DNA from: Candidatus Aalborgicola bjergmarkensis
GTDB taxonomy: Bacteria; Pseudomonadota; Gammaproteobacteria; Burkholderiales; Burkholderiaceae_C
Assembly (NCBI GenBank): GCA_016708725.1
Contig: JADJFE010000002.1
Location: forward strand, 524,926-588,925
DNA: 64,000 nt
Direction of reading: 5' to 3'
The notes under the pieces are model-generated. The model worked only from the letters and a program-made list of their open reading frames with translations, did no database searches and was not told where the DNA came from. A program made the position numbers and the translations under genes. The stretch's first letter is position 1; each line of letters opens with the position of its first letter. This document shows positions 51,725-61,881 of the stretch, one piece after another.

Positions 51725-54700
51725 ATTTGTCAGAACTCTTCATCCGCCGCCCCGTCATGACGGTGCTGCTGAATCTGGCCATCATCATGGCTGGCATCAT
51801 TGGCTATCGCAGCATTCCCGTAGCGGCCTTGCCCAGTTACGACACGCCGGTGATTACGGTCACGGCATCCTTTCCTGGTGCCAGTCCGCAAACCATGGCT
51901 ACCTCGGTCGCGTTGCCGTTGGAAAAGCAGTTTCAGACCATTGGCGGACTCACACTCCTCAGCTCCACCAGTACCCTGGGTAACACCTCGCTGACGCTGG
52001 AATTTGCCGAAGGACGCGCTATTGACGGTGCCGCCCTGGATGTGCAGGCGGCCTTGCTGCGCGCCCAGCGTAGCTTGCCGCAGGATATGACGCAACTGCC
52101 GGCCTACCGCAAGGTCAACCCCGCCGATGCGCCGGTGCTGCTGATTGCGCTGACTTCGCCGTCCATGCCCTTGTCGGATTTGCAGGATTTTGCCGAGCAT
52201 CTGATCTCGCCCACCCTGTCCACAATCGATGGCGTGGCGCAGATCAATATTTTTGGTGCCAAGCGTTTTGCCGTGCGTGTGCGGGTATTGCCCGATCAAC
52301 TGGCGGCACGCAACCTCAGTCTGGACGAACTGGCAGCGGCCCTGCGCGCGGCCAACGTCAATACGCCGGTGGGCACCTTCGAAGGCAAACGCCAGATGTT
52401 GACCTTGCAAGCCAACAAACAACTGCGCAATGCAGCGGAGTTTGCCGAGCTGATTATTGCCAGCCGCAATGGCAACAGTGTGCGGCTCAGGGATGTCGCC
52501 CGTGTGGAAGACAGCGTGGAAACCGTGCGCTCCTTTGCCAACCTCAATGGCGAACCCTCGATCACGTTGGCCATTTTGCGCCAGCCGGGTGCCAACACCG
52601 TGCGTGTGGTGGATGCCGTCCGGCAGATGCTACCGGGTCTGCAAGAACAACTGCCGCAGTCGGTTGCCATGACTGCCGTCAATGACCGCTCGGTTTCGGT
52701 GCGCGAAGCCCTGCACGATGTCTCGCTGACCCTGATGGGCACGATTGCCCTGGTGATTCTGGTCATTTTTCTGTTCCTGCGCCGCTTTGTTGCCACGCTC
52801 ATTCCTACGCTGTCGCTGCCGGTGTCGCTCATCGGGGCCGTAGCCTTGCTCTGGGGCTTGAATTACAGCCTGGACAATATCTCGCTGCTGGGCCTGACTT
52901 TGGCCGTAGGCTTGGTGGTCGATGATGCCATCGTCATGCTGGAAAACATCATGCGCCATGTCGAGAATGGCGAAAAACCATTTAATGCGGCACTGCGCGG
53001 CGCGCGCGAGGTGGGTTTCACGATTTTGTCGATTTCCAGCTCGCTGATTGCCGTCTTCATCCCGATTTTCTTTATGCCGGGTGTCATCGGGCTGTTGTTC
53101 CATGAGTTTGCCGTGGTGGTCGGGCTGGCGATTGTGGTGTCGGCCTTTGTCTCGTTAACCCTGGTGCCGATGCTGGCCAGCCAGTTCCTGACCATGGAGG
53201 CGCACGGAACACGGCACAGCCGCATCATCGTACTATTTGAACACGCCTTCGATGCCATGCTGCGCGCCTATACCCGCACGCTGGACCTGGCCCTGTCACA
53301 CCGCAAAACCGTGCTGTTTATTGCCTTTTTGACCTTTGTGGCAACAGTCTGGCTGTTTATGGTTATCCCCAAGGGGTTTTTCCCGGAAGAAGACATTGGT
53401 CAGATCACCGTCAGCACCGAGGCGGCGGAAGACACTTCGTTTGCCGAGATGGTACGCCTGCAAGAGCAGGCCGCCAGCGTGATCCGCGCCGACCCGAATG
53501 TCTACACTGTCAGCTCCTTCAATGGCGGCAGCGGCGCGCAAAACACCGGACGTATGTTCATCAACCTCAAGCCGCGTGCCCAGCGCCAGCCCATGAAACA
53601 GGTGCTTGAGGGGTTACGGCGCAAGCTGCGCGGCGTGGCGGGCATCAACGTTTTCATGCGCCCGATCCAGAATCTGCAACTCGGTGGACGCCCCAGCAAG
53701 GCGCAATACCAGTACATCTTGCAAAGTGTGCGCGCCGATGAACTCAACGATTGGGCGAACAAATTGCAGGACGTACTGCGCGCCGACCCCCTGTTTCGTG
53801 ATGTCACCAGCGATGCACAATTGCGCGCGCTGCAAGCCCAGTTGCACATCGACCGGGATCGTGCCAACGCGCTGGGCGTGTCCATGGATGCCATCCGCAG
53901 CGCCCTGTTTGCTGCCTTTGGTGAGCGCCAGGTATCGACCATCTATCTACCCACCGACAGCTACCAGGTGATCCTGGAGGCTGCACCGCAGGCCAAGCTG
54001 GACGAGAGTGCCATCAACGGCATCTATGTGCGCGCCAACACCGGCGCCCTGGTGCCATTGGCAGCTTTTACACGGGTCGAGCGCAGCGTGGGACCGACCG
54101 CCATCAACCACGTGGGGCAATTACAGGCGGTCACGGTATCGTTCAATCTGGCGCCCGGCACGGCTTTGGGTGACGCCACGGCGCGCATTGACAAAGCACG
54201 TGCCGTGATTCAGCTGCCGAGCTCCATCATCACGCGCTATGGCGGAGACGCTGCGGTCTTCAAGAATTCGCAGGGCAGTCAGATGGTCCTTATCCTCTCG
54301 GCGCTGCTGGTGATTTATGTGCTGCTGGGCGTGCTGTACGAGAGCTATATCCATCCGCTAACCATTCTGGCAGGCTTGCCTTCGGCGGCGGTCGGGGCAC
54401 TGGCTTGCCTGATGCTATTTGGGCAGGACCTGACCCTGATTGCCACCATCGGCATCCTGCTGCTCATCGGCATCGTCAAGAAAAACGCCATCATGATGAT
54501 CGACTTTGCGCTCGATGCCCAGCGTCACCATGGCGCAGCACCCGCGCAAGCCATCCGCGAAGCCTGCATTTTGCGTTTTCGCCCCATTATGATGACCACA
54601 CTGGCCGCTTTGATGGGAGCCTTGCCGATTGCATTGGGCATCGGCGCCGGAGCTGAATTGCGCCAGCCCTTGGGTTTGTCCGTGGTGGGGGGATTGGTTT

Positions 54701-54804
54701 TTTCGCAAGCCGTCACGCTCTACATCACCCCCGTGCTCTATCTGGCGCTGGATCGCTTCAGCGGGAGTGGCCCGGTGCTGACCCCGGAAACTGCAACGGA
54801 TTGA
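51721..54804 (+). CDS. RND multidrug efflux permease (MdtB/MdtC-like)
   Basis: 1027 residues, starting MNLSELFIRRPVMTVLLNLA, with the large periplasmic loops (SIPVAALPSYDTPVITVTAS) and 12 expected membrane helices. TM4 contains the proton-relay acids in VGLVVDDAIVMLEN. The second half repeats the fold (LLLIGIVKKNAIMMIDFALD). No outer-membrane factor gene follows, so a TolC-type channel must come from elsewhere. It is co-transcribed with the adaptor. Confidence 0.94.
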   Translation: MNLSELFIRRPVMTVLLNLAIIMAGIIGYRSIPVAALPSYDTPVITVTASFPGASPQTMATSVALPLEKQFQTIGGLTLLSSTSTLGNTSLTLEFAEGRAIDGAALDVQAALLRAQRSLPQDMTQLPAYRKVNPADAPVLLIALTSPSMPLSDLQDFAEHLISPTLSTIDGVAQINIFGAKRFAVRVRVLPDQLAARNLSLDELAAALRAANVNTPVGTFEGKRQMLTLQANKQLRNAAEFAELIIASRNGNSVRLRDVARVEDSVETVRSFANLNGEPSITLAILRQPGANTVRVVDAVRQMLPGLQEQLPQSVAMTAVNDRSVSVREALHDVSLTLMGTIALVILVIFLFLRRFVATLIPTLSLPVSLIGAVALLWGLNYSLDNISLLGLTLAVGLVVDDAIVMLENIMRHVENGEKPFNAALRGAREVGFTILSISSSLIAVFIPIFFMPGVIGLLFHEFAVVVGLAIVVSAFVSLTLVPMLASQFLTMEAHGTRHSRIIVLFEHAFDAMLRAYTRTLDLALSHRKTVLFIAFLTFVATVWLFMVIPKGFFPEEDIGQITVSTEAAEDTSFAEMVRLQEQAASVIRADPNVYTVSSFNGGSGAQNTGRMFINLKPRAQRQPMKQVLEGLRRKLRGVAGINVFMRPIQNLQLGGRPSKAQYQYILQSVRADELNDWANKLQDVLRADPLFRDVTSDAQLRALQAQLHIDRDRANALGVSMDAIRSALFAAFGERQVSTIYLPTDSYQVILEAAPQAKLDESAINGIYVRANTGALVPLAAFTRVERSVGPTAINHVGQLQAVTVSFNLAPGTALGDATARIDKARAVIQLPSSIITRYGGDAAVFKNSQGSQMVLILSALLVIYVLLGVLYESYIHPLTILAGLPSAAVGALACLMLFGQDLTLIATIGILLLIGIVKKNAIMMIDFALDAQRHHGAAPAQAIREACILRFRPIMMTTLAALMGALPIALGIGAGAELRQPLGLSVVGGLVFSQAVTLYITPVLYLALDRFSGSGPVLTPETATD

Positions 54805-54807
54805 AGC

Positions 54808-55464
54808 TCATGCATCGATTTCGTCGATGGCGCTTGCGTCCAGATGGCGCGTGTCGGACCAGTCCACCAGCGTCAGAGCCTGCGGTGTCCAAAGCAAACG
54901 GTTGATGGCGGCATTGCCCAATTGCCAATTGCGCGGGGTTTCGATGGGTTGCCTGGTCGCCATGCGGTACAAAACGTCCATCACACCACCATGCGCTACC
55001 AGCACGATTTGCTCTCCCTGGTGTTGGCTAGCAAGTTCATGCAGCGTGTTGGTCACACGCGCATCCACCTGAAACAGGGATTCTCCACCCTCGGGGATGA
55101 AATGTGGATCGCGCGCGTGCCAGCGCCGGAACTCCTCTGGCCAGTCAATGGCAATCTGGGCGTAGGTTTGACCCGCGAAGATACCAAAACCGCGTTCGCG
55201 CAAACCCGTATGCAAACGCGGTGGACGGGCGCTTGCGCTGCACGATTGTTCGGCAATGGCCTGTGCGGTCGCCAGTGCGCGCAACAAATCGCTGGTATAA
55301 ATGGCGGCAATCGGTTCATTGACCAAGGCACGTGCCAGACACTGTGCCTGCCAACGCCCCTTGTCGTTGAGTTCCACGTTCAGGTGGCCTTGCAAGCGTG
55401 CTGCCACATTCCACTCGGTTTCACCATGGCGCACGGCGATAATGCGGGTTGCTGCGGCACTCAT
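54808..55464 (-). CDS. Histidine phosphatase (phosphoglycerate mutase-like)
   Basis: About 218 residues from MSAAATRIIAVRHGETEWNV. It contains the catalytic RHGE motif, IYTSDLLRALATAQAIAE, the Glu of LRERGFGIFAG and the second His in VLVAHGGVMDVL. Substrate is unknown; this branch-1 family includes GpmB- and CobC-like enzymes. It converges on the RND permease with a 3-bp gap. Longer starts (to 55536) lack family sequence. Confidence 0.9.
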   Translation of the reverse strand: MSAAATRIIAVRHGETEWNVAARLQGHLNVELNDKGRWQAQCLARALVNEPIAAIYTSDLLRALATAQAIAEQSCSASARPPRLHTGLRERGFGIFAGQTYAQIAIDWPEEFRRWHARDPHFIPEGGESLFQVDARVTNTLHELASQHQGEQIVLVAHGGVMDVLYRMATRQPIETPRNWQLGNAAINRLLWTPQALTLVDWSDTRHLDASAIDEIDA

Positions 55465-55651
55465 ACGACTATCAGTCACTCCATCAATCAAAGGTTCGAT
55501 GGTACCGTAAGCGGTAAGGCAGGACGGTTTGAACAAATGTTTGAATAAGTCCCTGACATTACGAGCCTATGTGCGCACATAGGTTGATTGGGATGCGAAA
55601 ATTCTTTCCCCCTAGAAAACCCACAACAAATTGCAAACCAGGAAAGTGTTA

Positions 55652-58600
55652 GTGACTCAAAATCCTCTTAAGGCATCGGTGGAGATGACGCAGGCGGTTA
55701 CCGCTCGTCTGGGGCTGTGGCTACTTTTGCTCACCGTAGCGCTGGCAATGATGGGTCTGGCCCAGGCGCAGACGGCACCGGATGCAGGGATGCTGCGCCA
55801 GCAGATTGAGCAAGGTTTGTCACCCGCCCTGCCCATGCCTGCGCCGCTGGAGCGCCCGGCCCCGCCGCCCGCCATGCAGGAACTGCCAGGCCAGGTAACC
55901 GTGCAAGCGTTCCAATTTGCCGGCAATACACTGCTGCAAACCGAACAACTCCAGCCCGTTGTGGCAGGTTGGCTTAACCGACCGCTCAACTTCAACCAGC
56001 TTCAAGGTGCCGCTGCCGCCGTGGCTCAGGCTTACCGGGAGGCTGGCTGGATCGTGCGCGCCTACCTGCCGCGCCAGGAAATCCAGCAGGGCATCGTCAC
56101 CATTCAGATCGTTGAAGCTTTGTTCGGCGGGGTGCATTTCGAGCCGGACGTGTCCCCACGCATCCCCCGGCACAGGTTGGAACGATGGATCACCCACACC
56201 CAAACCCCAGGCCAGCCGCTCAACGCCCCGGCGCTGGACCGTAGTCTGCTGCTGCTTGGCGATCTGCCCGGTGTGACAGTTGCGGGCAGTCTACGCGAAG
56301 GCACACGCCATGCCGAGTCCGAGGTGGTTCTGACGGCGACCGACAAACCTCTGATCACCGGTGATGCATCGCTAGATAATACCGGCTCACCCTCCACCGG
56401 CAAGGTTCGCCTGGGAACCAATATGCAGCTCAGCAGCCCCCTGGGTCTGGCAGATCAGGGAAGCATCAACTACTCACACACCGAAGGCAGCGACTACCTG
56501 CGCCTGGCCTATTCACTCACGGTTCGCTGATTTCCAAGGCCAGTTACTCAGATTGCCTGCTCAGCCCTTGGTAAATCGATACCGGGTCAAGCAGGCAAGG
56601 CGTCTGCCCGCATTCAGCGAGACCATTGTTCAGCTGCGGGAGTTCGGAGCCGGAAGCCTTCAGCAGCCTCGGTCGGGCGGGCTCGTTTGGATTTCCTGCA
56701 AAACCGCTTTCGCCCTGCGTAACGCCCGTAGGGGCAAAGCAGCGAATCAGGCCTTTGATGCGAGGGGACAGAGCGGGCGCACTTGCCGGGGCGGTTAAGT
56801 GCCTCAGAGGACTCCTCCCGGTAGGCCGAACGGCTTCTTCCAGGCTCAATTCAAGGTCATTGCAAACACCCGCCAGCCCAGTGTACGCGCGCTCATCGTG
56901 GCGGCGTTGTCGCGCTCTGCCTGAACAGTTACCGCGTAACGTCCCGGCCGCTGTCGCGATAGGACGTTTGGCGGGTTTGGGTTGCGAGGTATTACGTGTA
57001 TCAAGTCCGTCACCCCACAACCTTGGGATGGCTTGCTCCGCTTTCGTTGCTCTACCGAGGTGTTTGTGGCCGCGCTGGTTGAGCGTTCGCAGTGATCGCT
57101 CAAACCTTCAGGCCCTTTTGCTGGGTTTTGGCGGTGCAAAGGTTGCACAACCAATCGATTCTCCTGCCATTGCGTCTCCCGGATTCGGCGTTACCAAGGA
57201 TGAAGCGTCAGCAATGTGCTAGCTCATCGGGTGTTGCTGTTGCCGCTTTCGGCGTGAGTAACTGTTGGCCAGACAATACCGGCGAGCAAGGCTTGCAGCT
57301 CTGGCGCAGGCATTTGCACTGCTGGCAGCGGGCACAAATAGTAGTCCTGACTCTGTGCAACGTAGGCTCGGGTTGGAAATCGCCATCTTGCAGTCACCCG
57401 TAGAGTACACCTGGTGATCCAGAGTTGCCGAACTTTTCGTATCTCCGGCAACAGCGGGTCGTCGCACACTGCCCTGACGATGGTTGTGCTCAGCGGCATG
57501 CCCAACGGGTCCAGCGTAGACAGGTTGATCTTCAACTGCGGCAGTCGGGGCGATGCGCTTACTGTGCCCGAATTGGAACAGTCCGTCTTGCTGATTTCAC
57601 GTAGCTCTTCGCCGTGGTGCTGTCACACGCACGCGCTGCGTCTTCAAATCGTACCACGCAGCAACGTGGCTTTGATCGCGCTCATAGCTCTGCCACTTAT
57701 CATCGTCCTCACCAAGATAATCCAGAACCTGCCAAACGGTCATCGCTGAAATCGAGTTCGTAGGTCGCTTGCCTCCAGCACAACTTCAATGTCTCCAACC
57801 GTCCGGCAGCCCAGTCCGCACGCATTGAGTCATGGTCGCCCTCGCTCAATACGAAACTCAACCAACGGTGAGATTTTCCAAGCTGGTCCTGCCAATCCCT
57901 GTACAGGAAAGTGGGCATCCAGATGACGCTATTCCATCTTCTTCATCTGCGCCAATAACAATGGGATGTCATCGACTCGCTCAATATTGACTACCTCCGG
58001 TGATGATTCGGCATTCGCTCCCGAATTGAGAAAGTGCCACATTACTCAAATCTTGCGACCATGGGTAGAAATTAAGCGAACGGTGAGTATTCACTCCCGC
58101 TGGGCTACGACGGCCTGCGCGTCGGACTCAACACATCCGAAATGCGCTACCGCCTCATCGGGGAAAACTTTGAAGCGTTGAATGGTTTTGGCAACTCCGG
58201 CACCTGGGGCCTGGACTTGAGCTACCCACTCTATCGCACCCTGCTGTCCAACGTCTACGGCAATGCCGCGCTCGACCACAAAACCTTTGACAACAGCTCC
58301 GGTGGCTCCACCACCACGCGGTATCAGATGAACACCGTTTCGCTGGGGCTGAGCGGCAATACATCCGACACCCTGGGTGCAGGGGGCACCAGCTTCGCCA
58401 GCCTGACGCTCACCACAGGCCACGTCAACCTGGACGGCTCCCCCAACCAGGGGGCCGATGCCGCCAGCACCCAGACCGCCGGTCAGTTCAGCAAACTGCG
58501 TTTCGCGGCCAACCGCTTGCAAACCATCTCTGAGCGACTGGCCGTTTTCGTCAGCCTGAGCGGTCAGCTAGCCGGTAAAAACCTGGATTCGGGTGAGCGT

Positions 58601-58969
58601 TTCTACCTGGGCGGCCCCAGCGGGGTACGCGCCTATCCCGGCAGTGAAGCCGGTGGCTCCGAAGGTACACTGGCCAGCCTCGAATTGCGTTGGCAAAGCG
58701 CCCCAGGCATACAACTGACGGGCTTCTACGATACCGGCAGCGTCACCGTCAACCACAACAACGATTTTGCGGGAGCACCGGCCCTCAACCGCTTGAGCCT
58801 GCAAGGCGCCGGACTGGCACTGGAAGCAAAAGCGTTCAGCGCAGTCAATCTTAAACTCACCTGGGCCAGGCGCATCGGCGAAAATCCCAACCCTGCCAGC
58901 ACCGGAAATGACCAGGACGGCACACTGCTACGCGACCGCTTCTGGTTGAGTGCAACCCTACCGTTCTGA
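55652..58969 (+). pseudogene. Two-partner secretion outer-membrane transporter (FhaC/ShlB type), split by an IS
   Basis: The 5' part (55652-56527) has a signal peptide (LLLLTVALAMMGLAQAQ), a proline-rich linker and POTRA domains (QVTVQAFQFAGNTLLQTEQL, YREAGWIVRAYLPRQEIQQG). The 3' part (58088-58969) is the beta-barrel, with the FhaC-type VRAYPGSEAGGSEG loop and a terminal WLSATLPF. The gap is an IS copy; joining across the target duplication restores one frame of about 579 residues, the family's usual length. The start is GTG 55652 with AGGAAAG upstream. As it stands the barrel cannot be made. Confidence 0.9.
56516..58087 (-). mobile_element. Decayed IS1634-like insertion sequence
   Basis: The element is 1572 bp with imperfect ends CTCACGGTTCGCT and (inverted) CTCACCGTTCGCT, flanked by TATTCA duplications (56510-56515 and 58088-58093). 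On the minus strand several frames together give one transposase: NIERVDDIPLLLAQMKKM, FVLSEGDHDSMRADWAAGRL, WQVLDYLGEDDDKWQSY, LPQLKINLSTLDPLGMPLST, SQDYYLCPLPAVQMP, YAVTVQAERDNAATMS and GFAGNPNEPARPRLL. Multiple frameshifts make it inactive. The family assignment rests on remembered motif patterns. Confidence 0.85.
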
Positions 58970-59012
58970 TGAACAACCGTGACAGATTGCTCAAATTCGG
59001 TGAAACGCAAAG

Positions 59013-61829
59013 TCAGGCGCGGTGAGGCTGAATAACCACAGGGGTGTCCGGTTTTTCTGTTCCCTTATGCACCGGCACAAGGGCCAGTCCTTGCTCGGCA
59101 AATTTGGCGTTCACAAAAGTCCAGATATCCGATTTAGCCTGGGATTTCTTGGGCAGATTTTTAACACGGTAACCAGCAGAGAATTCAGCGACCCAATACC
59201 CGTTGACATTAACGATTCCCTTATAACGGGCAAACGGATCATAGTCCTGATCACCCTTAAGAACTGCCTTGCTATGTGCCAATGCATCATTGATGATGTC
59301 TACGACCTGATGCGCGTCTACATCATGGGGGGTGTGTATCACAGTCTCGGCAGCAATACCGTGGGGGATCTCGCTATAGTTTTCCATAAAGGATTCAGAC
59401 ACCTTGGAATTTGCCAGACTGACCATCTGGCCATCATTGGATTCGATGCGTGTGGTGCGCCAGGTGATGTCCTTAACCTGGCCAATAATGTTGTTGATCT
59501 TGATGTAGTCGCCCACCTTGAAGGGCCGCTCGATGTTCAAGATGATGCCGGAGAACACATTGGCAATATTGGCCTGGACGGCAAAGCCAACCACCATGGC
59601 AAAAACGCCCGAGGTTGCCAGCAAGCTGGTGAGCGCCTGGTTGAAGACAAAAGCCGTGATGCCGGCAATCGCCAGTAAAAACAGCAGCAGGCTGGTGAAA
59701 AATTTCATCACATTCGGCACCTTGCGCTTGGTACGGTACTCAAGCGTTTCCCATATAAAACGGCGTACCGCCTTGTCGAACAGCCAGGCGCCAATGATCC
59801 ACCACAGGCTTTCATAAACCGTGACAAGGGTACGGGTGGTGTTGGGTGTCAAATTGGCAAAGGCCCAGTCCAAAGACATATTGCCACAGGAAAGCAGCAG
59901 CAGTGGCCAAAACATGACGCGCAACAGCCATGAATGCAGTGCCCATTGCCGCGTCCACTTACGGGTGTCGAGCACGATCGCAAAGAAAGTTCCAAGCACG
60001 CCAAAAATGGCAAAATAAACGAAGAACTCGTCCGGAATCAAATCATGCGCTGTAGCCGTTGCGGGTTTGAGCAAAACCCCCAGAGTGATGGTGGAAAAGA
60101 AGGGCTGTTCGCCGGTCATACCGACGTACTGTGGGGCACCGTCACCGCGCTCACGCGCCAGTTCTTGCGATACCCAAGCGTTGTCAACCTCCCATCCTGT
60201 GCTCGACTTGACCACCTTGCGCGTGAGCAGATCGTCGATCAGCGCGTTGCCGGTTGGCATACCTAGCACATCGACCACGTACATAAGATTGTTGCGGTTC
60301 AAAGCCCGGTGGCGGAAGGTGATGCCTGCTACATGTTGGCCGTAGGCGCGTTTGGCCTGGGTAAAGTTGAGCTGGAACTTTTGCTTGATGCGGTAACGGC
60401 GATATTGAACCTGGTCGCTTTCCTTGCTTTCTTCCGGGGTATCGAATTTGACGGGTTCGACCGCATTGGCGATTTGCAAATCCTGTGGAGCAAAACTGCC
60501 ACGGTAGCGAAACCAGACCGACATATCCAGCGTGGCCACTTCTTTTTGCAAATCCAGATCGCTGACCTCATTGAGTGTGACGCCAACATAGACTACATTG
60601 GTCTTGAACATGAAACGGTTATTGACGTAAAGCACCCTGCCCTGGCGCAGCGCCTCGATGTAATTGAAGCTGGCACCCTTGGCAATGGGTAGCATCTGAA
60701 CCGGTGCCGAGATGATGCTTTCGCCGTTGTAAATACCCATCTGAATGGGTAACTGGCTCTGTGCGTCGGAGAAATGCAAAACCCCATTGATTCCCTTGAC
60801 ATCGTCGACACCCGGTTTGGCCGCCAGTGCCACTTTTACTGCATCGTAGGCATAGGTGGCGAGCCAGTCGGGTGATGCGCCAAATTTTTTCTGGAAATGG
60901 GTTTGAAAGCGCTGCGCTTCTTCGTTGGCGGTATCAAATAGAACCGGGGTGGCAGCAACAATGCCATGCGTTTGAATGGATGCATCCGATCCAGAGATGG
61001 CCTTCATTTCCTGACCAAAGGCTCCCATCGCCATCTGCGCCGGACCATAAATTTCCAGTGCGTTGCCGGTGGCACGTATGCCCTTGACAATACGCGCTGC
61101 CAGTGCCGGGTTTGTCGCCACATACACCGCACCAATATCTATTTTTTTGATCTCTGCCATTACCGCCGCCAGATTGGCTTCCATCCCGGCGCTAGGTACC
61201 AGCGTCCATATTTCCCGCACCGGCGTGTCGAAACGCTTATAAACCTCCAAAAATGGTTCCACCAGAGGATCGAACTGTGTGCCACTCTCGCGCACCACGT
61301 ACATCAGGCGCTGCTGCTGAATATTGCGCGCGTAGTTGGCGGCAAAACGTGCTTGTTCCTGGGGATCAAGTCCCATCGATACCACGCCATTGAGCGCCTG
61401 GGTCAGATGTAAAGGCGTGACAACCGGTATCTTGCTAAGGGCATACAGCGGGGCGGCCTGTTGCAGCAAGGTCGCATCAAGATAACCGACGACCGCAACA
61501 AAACGCTTATCGGCACTGATGGCTTGCTCGGTCTGGGCTGTTTCTTCCAAGGCAACCACCTCCACCTGACGACCTTTATGCCCACCTTTGCGGTTGATCA
61601 CTTCCGCATAGAGTTCAGCCCCCTGGCGCAGGGCAACGCCAACGGGAGTTTGCATGGGGCCGACGACTGCGATGCGTGGACGTGTGGCAACGTCATCGTG
61701 CAAGAAGGTGTAGCGTGCTACAAACGATAGCAAAGTCCCCAAAACGACGATGACCAACAATATCAGGCCAAAGGCTTCCCATTTATGGTCACTATGCAAT
61801 AGTGCATTGATTTTGTTAAGAACTTTCAT
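59013..61829 (-). CDS. Periplasmic-binding / pentameric-channel-ECD-like / MscS fusion (putative ligand-gated channel)
   Basis: 938 residues from ATG 61829. A membrane anchor lies at about 19-42. Residues 50-395 are a type 1 periplasmic binding fold (RIAVVGPMQTPVGVALRQGA, IPVVTPL, WLATYAYDAVKVALAA), as in LIVBP. Residues 408-600 resemble a pentameric ligand-gated channel extracellular domain (VVYVGVTLNEVSDLDLQ, MSVWFRYRG, YRIKQKFQLNF, PFFSTITLGVLLKP). After further helices, residues 705-925 are an MscS domain (GFAVQANIANVFSGIILNIE then RPFKVGDYIKI). The order suggests ligand binding gating an MscS pore. It is preceded by the exoprotein gene on the same strand. Confidence 0.85.
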   Translation of the reverse strand: MKVLNKINALLHSDHKWEAFGLILLVIVVLGTLLSFVARYTFLHDDVATRPRIAVVGPMQTPVGVALRQGAELYAEVINRKGGHKGRQVEVVALEETAQTEQAISADKRFVAVVGYLDATLLQQAAPLYALSKIPVVTPLHLTQALNGVVSMGLDPQEQARFAANYARNIQQQRLMYVVRESGTQFDPLVEPFLEVYKRFDTPVREIWTLVPSAGMEANLAAVMAEIKKIDIGAVYVATNPALAARIVKGIRATGNALEIYGPAQMAMGAFGQEMKAISGSDASIQTHGIVAATPVLFDTANEEAQRFQTHFQKKFGASPDWLATYAYDAVKVALAAKPGVDDVKGINGVLHFSDAQSQLPIQMGIYNGESIISAPVQMLPIAKGASFNYIEALRQGRVLYVNNRFMFKTNVVYVGVTLNEVSDLDLQKEVATLDMSVWFRYRGSFAPQDLQIANAVEPVKFDTPEESKESDQVQYRRYRIKQKFQLNFTQAKRAYGQHVAGITFRHRALNRNNLMYVVDVLGMPTGNALIDDLLTRKVVKSSTGWEVDNAWVSQELARERGDGAPQYVGMTGEQPFFSTITLGVLLKPATATAHDLIPDEFFVYFAIFGVLGTFFAIVLDTRKWTRQWALHSWLLRVMFWPLLLLSCGNMSLDWAFANLTPNTTRTLVTVYESLWWIIGAWLFDKAVRRFIWETLEYRTKRKVPNVMKFFTSLLLFLLAIAGITAFVFNQALTSLLATSGVFAMVVGFAVQANIANVFSGIILNIERPFKVGDYIKINNIIGQVKDITWRTTRIESNDGQMVSLANSKVSESFMENYSEIPHGIAAETVIHTPHDVDAHQVVDIINDALAHSKAVLKGDQDYDPFARYKGIVNVNGYWVAEFSAGYRVKNLPKKSQAKSDIWTFVNAKFAEQGLALVPVHKGTEKPDTPVVIQPHRA

Positions 61830-61881
61830 GGTGTTGTCAATTATTGGAATTGTTGAAAAAATCGGCAAACGGGAAAACTGC

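Noticed and set aside
56530..57200. Possible group II intron in the interrupted transporter gene
   Set aside because: No GUGYG start or domain V hairpin was seen, while frames on the minus strand match an IS1634-like transposase and the ends carry target duplications.
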